Positions 18,000-25,604 of a DNA stretch of 25,604 nucleotides are shown here, piece by piece. Every line of letters starts with the position of its first letter. Positions within the stretch are counted from its first letter, which is position 1. A model generated the notes under the pieces. That model made no database searches. It worked only from the letters and a program-made list of their open reading frames with translations, and was not told the origin of the DNA. The stretch lies in the NCBI GenBank assembly GCA_947650285.1, contig CANTFL010001033.1:1-25604 (forward strand), in the 5' to 3' direction. The position numbers and the translations under genes are program-made. Origin of the DNA: Hyaloperonospora brassicae. Its lineage: Eukaryota > Oomycota > Peronosporomycetes > Peronosporales > Peronosporaceae.

Positions 18000-18736
18000 A
18001 ATGATGCCATGAAGTCACCATGATTAGAAGCGGTGGTTAGAAAGCGTTGAAAAAAGATACAAGTCATGCATGCAATATGTGCATTGGTGTCGATTTTAAC
18101 GTCTCAAATGTCAGCAAAAAAACAAGCTATCAGAACTATATGGATATCTCAAGTAAAGATTGATCAGATAATTAAATCAATCGGCTACCCCTAATATTGG
18201 TGGCGTCGGGTAAGTATCAGATAGCTGAAGTCGACTCTAAGGAGCTCTTTTCCCCTAAATCCACGATACTTTCCTGTCAACCACTTTAAAAGCTGGCAGT
18301 GTCACTCTCACTTCTACTTTTTTTTAAGATTTCACGACGGCATACTTAAAATATGGAGTTAAATAATAAGCAGTATGTAAGCAACTTGCCTGGATACGTG
18401 TGCAGGCCTGGATATGATGTATCGATTACATGGCTTTGTACGGTCTTCAATCCGGAAGATCATATAATTCGTCGCTTGTTAAATGACCGAGGAAGATTGA
18501 GTTTTAGGCCTGGCAGACTCAAATATAGTGAACAATACCTATACAATAAGCACTTAATCTATTTCGTATTGGTCTGCGTCGATGAGGTTATTTGGTCGAC
18601 AAGTGTCAAAGGCTACTGTGAAGGTGTAATCAAGAACACCTGCGCAAAGTACGAGTTGCGTGGCCTCGTTGGGATTACACGATACCTATATGTAAAGTCG
18701 AGCATAGAAGATATGAAAATCCTATGTATTAGATAA
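18000..18736 (+). pseudogene. copia reverse transcriptase relic (RVT_2)
   Basis: The N-terminal part reads NDAMKSP near 18000 and AKKQAIRTIWISQVKID near 18118-18165, matching the start of copia RT (AM.SP; KK.IG..W.F.VK.D). After KELFSPKSTI (about 18239) a 127-codon frame (18353-18736) reads ELNNKQYVSNLPGYV, the substrate-binding FLNG-L.E.VYM.QPPG region, then YFVLVCVDEVIWSTS, where the catalytic YVDD has become CVDE. The open frame ends at 18736. Numerous stops earlier make it non-functional. Confidence 0.8.
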
Positions 18737-19329
18737 ATAACTGGAACGATGAGATACCACGTATTGGGTTGGAGCAAACTCATTCGAGCCGTATCTCAAT
18801 GGAAGTAAATGAAAGATTAATTTGTAGCGATGATGTTAGTGACGACAGATAGCCATCAAAGTTTAATCATCGATTTTCGAATAAGATCTTAACGTACTTA
18901 CGTACAAGAACGAGTCCGGACATACCATTTGCAGTTGAATACTCAATGAGAATTGTCAACAACCTTTCCCGATAGAACGTTGTCGCGGCGAAAAGAATTC
19001 TTCGTTTTTTAATCGGAACCCAATCACAAGGAATATCGTACAGAGCACGTGTCTGCACGATAAATCACTGTGGATTCATGGCTACTGTGATAATGATAGG
19101 AGATCGATCTAAAGACGATACAGAGTCTGGCTATACACGCTATATTATAGGCAGAGCAACGACAAAAAATACTGGCTGTTTCCACAACATAAGCAAAGTA
19201 TGTGGATGGCGCCGACGCCGCTACGATATCTATGGAGTAATAATTATATAATTTTAAACGCAACGTGACATGACGGTCAAGGTTTTTCTATCGATCGACA
19301 AGCAAGCTGCACTTGTAATGAGATCGGAT

Positions 19330-19510
19330 CCAATCTTGAGCAGACGAACCGGAGGTATCGATCTAAATTGTGGTTATGTTCGAGACCTCGTTGAGCAGGA
19401 TAAGCTGTTACATATCAATATTGGGCTCGTCACCAATCTGCAGACATGCTCATTATGGCATTGCCGCGCGATATAATGTATCATATATGGTCGCTTACCG
19501 AAGTGACTTT
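19330..19510 (+). pseudogene. copia RNase H relic, C-terminal end
   Basis: NPILSRRTGGIDLNCGYVRD corresponds to the copia RNase H tail NP..H.RTKHID...HF.RD. A frameshift later, ADMLIMALPRDIMYH matches the AD..TK.LP...F end of the polyprotein. This end lies just before the right LTR, as expected, and helps place the LTR start near 19528. Confidence 0.75.
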
Positions 19511-19527
19511 TCCAGGCTTAGCCCGCC

Positions 19528-19832
19528 TGCAGCAGCCGAGAGTGCATCACGTCGGACAGCGGCGTTCGATACTTTCGCTGACATTCAGGCGAGCTGATCA
19601 CACTGTTACGATCCTATTCATGCCTGAGAAGATGTATAGCGGGCAGGGTATATGAGAAATGGTGTGAAGGACTTTATTTTTATATATGTAGATTAATGGT
19701 AAACATCAGGATCAGAACCTAGCCCACGTTAATCTTTAGATAGGTTAGTCGAAATAATATAGAAATGGAACATATCATAAAACTGTAAAAACACCGAGGG
19801 TTTGGTGGAGATCTTTTCTTTTACTCCTAACA
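19528..19832 (+). repeat. Right (3') LTR of the copia element
   Basis: Diverged copy of the left LTR (12953-13269), with about the same length and the same terminal TAACA. Shared blocks include CGCTGA(C/A)ATTCA, GCGGGCAGGG and TGGTAAACATCAGGA. The left edge (TG) is approximate. The frame ending the polyprotein runs into it. Confidence 0.8.
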
Positions 19833-20269
19833 AGCATGTATTGTTCGCTTTAAAAGAAGCAGGAAAACTCTAAACACATGGCCAGTTCGTCCAGGATATC
19901 GTTAACGCGTCACTTGAATGAGTAAAATCTTCAACCTTTCAGATCTGTTGATCAACAATTGATCGTGACAATTCGGACTGTTACGACATCAGCTGCTGAA
20001 ATGTGTTTTTTTACTCAATCGTAACTGTGTGTAGGCCAGTTAAGCCTGCTAATAATGCGACTCTTGTCTGCAGACAAGTTTGTATGGAATCTTCTATGTA
20101 CAGCAAATCATACGGCTGTGCCACATGCTGCAGCAATGAGATGGATTACCTTGCAATCGGTGAACCACCGTTAAAGCCTGTAACGGCGGGCCGAAATGCG
20201 TCTAGCACGCACCCATAAGCAACGTAATTCTATCATAAATTTTAGGTTTTTAACAACAGCAGGATCAGC
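19833..20269. other. Sequence between copia and gypsy relics
   Basis: A 71-codon frame at 20003-20218 with a cysteine-rich middle (CATCCSNEM) matches nothing I know. The stretch may be the leader or N-terminal gag of the gypsy relic to the right. No LTR edge was found. Confidence 0.4.
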
Positions 20270-20730
20270 TACTGACACCGGGCTGTTGAACAAGCGACGA
20301 AGAGAATGATTCCGAATCTACATCTCCAAGTTTTATGTCAGTCGAGAGATACTCCTTGTTACGAATACTCATCGAGTTTGATGGCGCCATAAGGGATCTC
20401 CGTATCATCTACGAATAGACATAGATTACGTTTGACCAATTGAACTTGACTGGACGAGCCAAAACTTGGAATCTATGTATCAATCTTCGCGACTCAGATG
20501 ATTTTAATACATATGAGGTCTCCAACTATTGGCTCAGAGAGACGTTTGAAGAACCAAGCGATAATTTTAGGACTCGATTATCACTCTGAGTAGTTCAACA
20601 GAGTGGACGCGATGTTTAAGATTCTGACACGCACGTACGACACCACAAGAGATGTTTCACGGCCGACTCGGTTCAAGAACAAAGGTTAGTAACGAGATTA
20701 TTGCAAATTCTTGCAGATGTGATTCTGCCA
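20270..20730 (+). pseudogene. gypsy gag relic
   Basis: LNLTGRAKTWNL followed by YEVSNYWLRETFEEPSDNFR is the retrotransposon gag core (L.G.A..W, then L...F.PP....R). After a stop VQQSGRDV and THVRHHKRCF match the conserved QG.R.V..Y...MR......I continuation. Four or more stops make it non-functional. Confidence 0.75.
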
Positions 20731-21284
20731 ATACCCATCCATTCTACCAGGGATTGGGAATAATAAAAATGTGACGTCCGTAATATAACTGGAATAATTC
20801 ATCCTGTGACAGGATCACGTCTTCTCTAGTTCATATCGCCATCCAACACGACAAAAGATCATGCAGACAAAAATAATGGGATTCTGCTACGTGATAATTG
20901 AAAAAAATATTCATCCAGGATACAAATTATTGCGGAAATGTGTTTGAAGTCCAAATGCAAGGCACCACGACAAAATATAGTGCTCTAAATCCAGTGTTGC
21001 GTACAAAGTTCTTAAGACCTTCAGCCTACAAAGAGGACCCGAGACGTTAGTCCAAAGCTGTCTAAAAATTAAAAATGTAGTAGCTGATAGTCAAAACACA
21101 GTCGGGGTCAGCAGGGGGCTAAGCGCTTGATGATTCAGCGACATCAAGAGAATTTTCACGTCAATCGACGGAGGTTGCTCGCAACACCCAGGCAATATAA
21201 TTCTGTCTTGGCTGATGGAATGTCCCTCATCTTGAAGATGGAAGTACCAAAATTGTGTTTTTCTGCTCTTGCCGGTCGTGGGGC

Positions 21285-21520
21285 GTCGATTTTATATGTC
21301 GGCGTCGGTTGATGGAGGATCATCTGCTATATTTTGTTAGGCGCGACAGCCCTATTAAATTAATGATAATGCGCCTTGCAGTAGGTGCAACGTTTACACA
21401 AAGAAAAAAGTAGTATCGGATTTTACTACATTAATAAAGCCAGAGAGCATGATGAAAATTTCGTCGTGCGAGATATGAATGAAAGATTTGATAGTCATAT
21501 TTGACCACTGTGTCTCAGAA
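21285..21520 (+). pseudogene. gypsy aspartic protease relic
   Basis: ASVDGGSSAIF stands in for the active-site block ALVDSGAS.NF (the catalytic D is kept, SG changed to GG). Then MRLAVGATFT and, after a frame change, FYYINKAREHDENFVV with DMNERFDSHI matches the flap and the D....D.ILG end of the retropepsin fold. The final LG is lost at a TGA. Confidence 0.65.
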
Positions 21521-22539
21521 TGTTTGATCTAAGGCCAGACTGCAGCATTGATCGGTAACGATGACTGCCACTTGAGCATCAGATAGCCATCCGTTCATGG
21601 CCTTCGAGTGTTCATAAGCGTGCAAATGCTCTACCATTGATAGTATGGGATTCAGCCATTGTTTCTGCGCTAGCACGACTAAACTGTGTAGCAATCTGCC
21701 AATAGCTGCGTAGAAATTAAGGCAGTGACAAGGACACAATACTCGAGTGTGTTGAAAAGACTATATCCTGATGTATATGCAAAGCAGGAATCACCCAAGA
21801 AGGTACACCTTGTTGCTCAGAATCGGCAAAATGATAACTTTAGATTACCCGTAAAGCTAGCCGTAGAGGATCTGGAAGAGAGCGATCTACCACGTTAATA
21901 AGACGTTAAAAAGATAGGTCTTACGTGCTTGAAACATCATTCTTTACTCAAATGAATGAAAATCCCGAGCAACTTATGGTATTAATTTCAGCACATAGTC
22001 GAGACACTGATGTCAAGGCAAATGAGCGATTAAGTGTAGGAGTATATAGACTAGATTGAAAAACGCTTTCGAAGCAAACTTTGGCGACTAATTAGTATCC
22101 GACATTCAACCGACTTAAATCTGAGATTTGCGAAGTGGCAAAGTCAAGCCGAATTTTATACTAGCCATATGATAGAGTCCAAGTCCCCACATAAACTTTC
22201 AATACTCTGTTTTAGAAGGGTACGGGAAGAAGGCATATAGTGAGCGCATATATGACATTTACTGTTGCAACGGTACCGGTTGGACGTCAGTATCAAAAGC
22301 ATGCCAAGAGTACCAACGCTTCGTCCATCTGTCTGATGGATGACTTCTCTCGAACCCGTATGTATTAACATTGCATTTATTACACAATGATATGACGTTT
22401 GCGATACGATAATAGTGTCTTCCTCGTAATCATCATCTACCCTCTTCATTCCATCTCTTCCCTCCCTCCATCATCTCTACGAAATTCTGAGTGCCATTCT
22501 TGTTTCTTTTAGCTTCATCTCGTGTCGTTCACACCAAGT

Positions 22540-23293
22540 TACTAGTGTCGATCGATTATGTCGTCCGTATGCGCTGAGTCGCAGGCAATTTGTGGCTCGA
22601 CAAGCTCACATTCCTCGCATTGCATCCACTCGGGTTCTTACCAATGAACAATCGAAACGCTATTTTCGTAGTAGTATGCTTTGGAAGTGGCTTGTGATGT
22701 CTTCAGGACCAATTGACGCCCTATCCACATAAAAATATGTGCATCAATCTTTTGAGATCGATGCGATGTTTAGCACCAACATATATCGACTGGGATTCTC
22801 TCATATCCTGGTTATAGCCGAAAAGAAGCGGATGGAAGCCCACAACCTCCAGTACGGAAGGTTTCAATTCCTTTACGCGAGAAATCGTTTACGCTGACCG
22901 CAAGAAGTGTCATTCGAAGCTAGCGGTTTATTACTAATAGATTACATCGTCAATCAACAATGACGCAACCTGATAGAAAAGTCAGGGCAATTAATTACAA
23001 GACTGTGTTATTATGTTTGTCAAGGGACAACAAATTTTACTTGGGTTCGCGGCGTACCTGGACAAATAATCGCACATCTATCTCAAAATTCCGTTCATCT
23101 CTCTCGTTTGCGCATAGGAACCAATAAATGGTCTTGGGTTTTCGAGTGCCAGCACGCTTATGAAGGTGTCAAAACATATAAAAAGTCCAATCCACAATGT
23201 CAGCAATGCCAGAAAATGACAGATCAATTTATGTTAAACATGAGGCAAACTTTTTTGCGATCGGATGAACTTAAAGCGATGGAATATAAATAG
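22540..23293 (+). pseudogene. gypsy reverse transcriptase and RNase H relic
   Basis: One frame with few stops reads MLWKWLVMSSGPIDALST (from 22675), the RT W..MP.GL.NAP.TF block. The next segment, where YFDDI would sit, reads IYRLGFSHILVIAEKKR, so the catalytic pair is gone. LRIGTNKWSWVFECQHAYEG (from 23109) is the RT-RNase H connection (W.W...C..AFE..K), and SDELKAMEY near the end matches the RNase H KELLAMKYA helix. The frame stops at 23291-23293. Confidence 0.75.
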
Positions 23294-24129
23294 CCCAGCG
23301 AGAGTTGTCTCCTATTCGTCATGTGAGATGACTCACATGCATGGGTTGCTGCAAGAAACTAGAAGAGAGTTAAGAGAATCGCTCATACGAGCAGATCTTC
23401 TCGCTAGCGCAATGTGATGTGCATTGTGCCCGTGCATCGCCGAAGTTTGAAGCGATGTCCCGCAACTGGTAGAAGCTACACTTGTTCGTGTACCGAAAAT
23501 ACAAAGAAGCAACTACCCATTGGGGTAAGGTCCAACATAGACGCTACTGAATGCAAGGAGCACATGATGGATCAGAGTGAGGCTGCTGTTCCTTTGCGCC
23601 ATTCGCTCTTCTGGATGCAAACACGAGCAATCAACACCGCTCTTTTTGATGGACAGGCCTTCGTTCAGCCGTGATACTGACGATGCTGAAGCGGCGAATC
23701 TTTCCACTCGATGGATAGATCATGGACTTCGATGAGTTGCTGTAGAAGACCATAACAGTGCAAAAGATGAGGAAATGAACAACATTTTGTCGGTAAGGAC
23801 GAGTGTCCACAGTGTGTACATCCACCGTGTCATGCGACATCGCAGGGTACATAGTCAGACGACCGTGACGAGTACTGCAAACGTCGTCCATCTGAGGTTG
23901 TGTGGCGCATACAAGCTGGGGTCCCTCCAGTGCCCATCGGACATGGTCTCGAGCACGAAAACATACCGTCATTCGCTGCGACGCTACTCAAATGTTTCTT
24001 CTCCGATAGCGACGCCGTTCACGCGAGAATCAACAGCTCCAGACTGACTTGCTCAGTGCAGTCACACGAGTCGACACAATTTGACCTCATCCAAGCAACA
24101 CCTCATCGCACAGCTAAACAGGAGACGAA
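23294..24129. other. Unassigned region right of the gypsy relic
   Basis: Short open frames lie on both strands, the longest 113 codons on the minus strand (23631-23972). A plus-strand reading around 23785-23990 gives DECPQCVHPPCHATSQGT, a stop, then PSEVVWRIQAGVPPVPIGHG, which looks protein-like but matches no family I know. It may be another repeat relic. Confidence 0.35.
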
Positions 24130-24146
24130 ACAGACATCCGTTCGAA

Positions 24147-24220
24147 CCTCGATCCAACGTCCGTTCGATCCGATCCGGTCTCCGCTCGATCCAACGTCCG
24201 TTCGATCCGATCCGGTCTCC
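24147..24220 (+). repeat. Perfect 37-bp tandem repeat, two full copies
   Basis: Units at 24147-24183 and 24184-24220 are identical. Partial copies extend on both sides (CATCCGTTCGAAC at 24134-24146 and TTCGATCGGA from 24221). The unit is rich in GATC/CGATC. A 37-bp period is not a multiple of three, so it does not encode a protein repeat. Perfect identity amid decayed DNA implies recent expansion or homogenisation. Confidence 0.95.
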
Positions 24221-24236
24221 GTTCGATCGGATATGC

Positions 24237-24714
24237 GCTTGATTCGTGCACCCATTGGTGGTTGTCCAACAACCTTTATTGAAATATGAAACTTGCATGA
24301 TGTGTACGTGTGCTGTGTGGAGCTCTTTTGTCGGCATTTATATTCCAGACCTCCTGCAGATTCGTGACGTACCAGCTGTCGCGGCCGAGCTTGATGACAC
24401 GGACAATATCGAGATGAGTCGTATGTCCGCGGGAAAGAGCATTGTAGAAAGCTATCGAACCGCGAAACAGGACCTGAGACTGCAAGGCATGCACACGTAC
24501 GTGCATTACCACTGTATGGAGTGACTTTGATATCAGGTGAAGATGCTAACACTGGGGTGAGCGCTAGCGCTATTTAAACGATTCTGCCTGCAAGCGTCTA
24601 CTGTCTAGCTGTATAGGGCACACGAGACGCCATCGTTACCTTCGAGACGTTCGCTTCAATAATTTTGGCAACGCTTGGTTCTCGTGATTGGCCCAAGCAC
24701 CTTAAGCTTTTTAC
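24237..24714. other. Unassigned region with ORFs on both strands
   Basis: A plus-strand frame up to 24524 contains DVPAVAAELDDTDNIEMSRM and AGKSIVESYRTAKQDLRLQG, which looks coding in composition but is unassigned. Minus-strand frames of 78-149 codons overlap it. A 12-bp palindrome lies at 24560-24571. Confidence 0.35.
24560..24571. repeat. 12-bp perfect palindrome followed by an AT-rich box
   Basis: AGCGCTAGCGCT is its own reverse complement and is followed directly by ATTTAAA. It could be a protein-binding site or promoter piece for the open frame starting at 24715, but nothing else supports this. Confidence 0.4.
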
Positions 24715-25341
24715 TTGCATCACGGCACCGGGAGCTTTTTTTGCACCATTTTGCACCATTTTCGTCACTCTCCCAACGTTTCTTGCTTTGTATGTTACTC
24801 GCCAAACCATACAATCTCGCGGTGCACCAGTCAAGGTGCTTCCATGCAGAGCGACCACCATCGCGCTTTCTCGGCAGCGACGCATTCGTTGACTCTTGTG
24901 CCCAAGTTGACACTCAACCGCATGGACGTAACCGGTCGACTTGACTACAGGACAGAAATCGCTCTCGCAATAACCGATACGAAGACCAAGCTTTCAGAGG
25001 AGTATCGCAAGATGCCACGCCTTGTGCAGGTGACCCCAATGCCTACCAAGATACGTTCCGACTCAGAGAGACCAGAGCGATCAGACCGACGCCCAGATGA
25101 TTATCCTCGGTCACACAAGGATATAACACAACATCTGGATCTCAGCATGCATATTTTATCATCTCAGCCCAACGGCGGGTGGCTTGACCCTGGTGAAAGC
25201 AAGATAAAGAAGAGATCCAAGACGAAAATAGGATCGATCTTGCCTCGGACTAATAGACCTGTTGCGGAGATGGTGAGAACAGGAGTTTTCGCGAACGGGT
25301 ATCCAACCGAGCTTTTGCGTCGGCGGAGCCCGCCACATTAG
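24715..25341 (+). CDS. 208-residue ORF with a CCHC zinc knuckle
   Basis: This is the longest uninterrupted frame outside the two housekeeping genes. Near the N-terminus CFVCYSPNHTISRC is an exact CX2CX4HX4C zinc knuckle (C24, C27, H32, C37), the nucleic-acid-binding motif of retrotransposon gag proteins and some RNA-binding proteins. The rest is basic and polar, with KLSEEYRKMPRLVQVTP and a KIKKRSKTKI cluster, and has no domain I recognise. The frame is open upstream of the ATG for only a short distance and minus-strand frames overlap it, so the true start may lie in another exon. The setting amid transposon relics favours a gag-derived fragment; a host gene exon or a chance frame remain possible. 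Confidence 0.35.
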   Translation: MHHGTGSFFCTILHHFRHSPNVSCFVCYSPNHTISRCTSQGASMQSDHHRAFSAATHSLTLVPKLTLNRMDVTGRLDYRTEIALAITDTKTKLSEEYRKMPRLVQVTPMPTKIRSDSERPERSDRRPDDYPRSHKDITQHLDLSMHILSSQPNGGWLDPGESKIKKRSKTKIGSILPRTNRPVAEMVRTGVFANGYPTELLRRRSPPH

Positions 25342-25400
25342 CCGGTAAGACAGAGCAGCCTTGTCAGTCATCAACCACATTCGCGAGCGTTTGATCTACG

Positions 25401-25604
25401 ATGCTTTATAGGCCATCGTCTCTAACAAGCCCCCACGGTCGTACCGGCAACAACACAGCCACTACAATCTTTATACGTAAACAAAAGCACGCCGTGCTTG
25501 CCACTGCCCTAGCAGATCTCAATTATCTCCGCGATGGCACGATTGTGCCGAAAATCAAGACAGCAACGTTCCTGGCCTGGATGGTGAGGTTATCTCCGGA
25601 TCTT
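25401..25604 (+). CDS. Partial ORF running off the right edge
   Basis: Sixty-eight codons from ATG at 25401 remain open at the window end. An in-frame stop lies just upstream (25392-25394). The reading includes KHAVLATALADLNYLRDGT and KTATFLAWMVRLSPDL, with a helical, protein-like composition unlike the nearby decayed DNA. I do not recognise a family. It could be the start of a gene, an exon, or part of a mobile element continuing to the right. Confidence 0.35.
   Translation, partial: MLYRPSSLTSPHGRTGNNTATTIFIRKQKHAVLATALADLNYLRDGTIVPKIKTATFLAWMVRLSPDL

Larger units (their letters stand above)
12953..19832 (+). mobile_element. Decayed Ty1/copia LTR retrotransposon with nested insertions
   Basis: Two diverged copies of an about 310-bp repeat (12953-13269 and 19528-19832) bound a plus-strand series of relics in copia order: gag, zinc knuckle, protease, pre-integrase, reverse transcriptase, RNase H. 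Total span is 6.88 kb. Subtracting the two insertions in gag (about 0.53 and 1.03 kb) leaves about 5.3 kb, a normal copia size. Every domain carries stops and frameshifts, so the element is inactive. The right ends of both LTRs finish in TAACA and a primer-binding-like site follows the left one. The left LTR edges are approximate: the start is inferred from a TG and from the end of the RNase H frame. No perfect target duplication was found (AGAA left versus AGCA right at best). Confidence 0.85.
20270..23295 (+). mobile_element. Decayed Ty3/gypsy retrotransposon, 3'-truncated
   Basis: Plus-strand relics appear in gypsy order: gag (20270-20730), aspartic protease (21285-21520), a linker (about 21920-22110), reverse transcriptase (about 22540-22830) and RNase H/connection (about 22860-23293). 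Spacing is normal for a gypsy polyprotein of about 3 kb up to RNase H. Stops and frameshifts occur throughout. Neither an integrase nor paired LTRs were found, so the 3' half is missing or too decayed to read. Gag and pol wording is close to gypsy elements I associate with Phytophthora, which supports an oomycete origin. Confidence 0.75.

Overview
The window looks like a piece of an oomycete nuclear genome, probably Peronosporales (a Phytophthora or downy-mildew relative). The support is indirect: two compact eukaryotic housekeeping genes, short introns (68-110 bp) with GT...AG borders, and decayed Ty1/copia and Ty3/gypsy retrotransposons whose gag and pol fragments resemble those I know from oomycetes. 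I cannot name the species.

Layout. 1-4340 is gene-poor DNA with a TA microsatellite and, at best, a very weak copia-like relic near 2.6-2.8 kb. 4340-6420 contains several protein-like stretches on both strands, all broken by stops and frameshifts; I read it as decayed coding sequence of unknown identity. 6477-7683 (minus) is an intact four-exon gene for translation initiation factor eIF2B subunit alpha. 7898-8441 holds short exon-like fragments. 8828-12082 (plus) is a single-exon, 1084-residue DIS3/Rrp44-family exosome ribonuclease whose RNB exonuclease centre is intact but whose PIN endonuclease residues are changed, as in DIS3L1. The two genes diverge from a region of about 1.1 kb, and each has a CCAAT/ATTGG box 64-70 bp upstream of its start.

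From 12953 to 19832 lies one old copia retrotransposon (plus strand). Its two diverged LTRs, a primer-binding-like site, and relics of gag, zinc knuckle, protease, pre-integrase, reverse transcriptase and RNase H are in the expected order. Two later insertions interrupt its gag: a 521-bp solo LTR (13560-14080) with a perfect 5-bp target duplication, and a 1.03-kb LTR-like element (14240-15268) with 13-bp inverted ends and an internal 46-48 bp tandem repeat. Next comes a second decayed element, a gypsy retrotransposon (about 20270-23295) with recognisable gag, protease, RT and RNase H but no integrase that I can see.

The right end (23.3-25.6 kb) holds a perfect 37-bp tandem repeat, a 208-codon open frame with a textbook CCHC zinc knuckle, and an open frame running off the window edge.

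The two real genes act in separate steps of mRNA metabolism (GDP/GTP exchange on eIF2, and cytoplasmic 3'-5' RNA decay). I see no operon-like or novel defence system here. The best-supported unusual structure is the nested retrotransposon stack.
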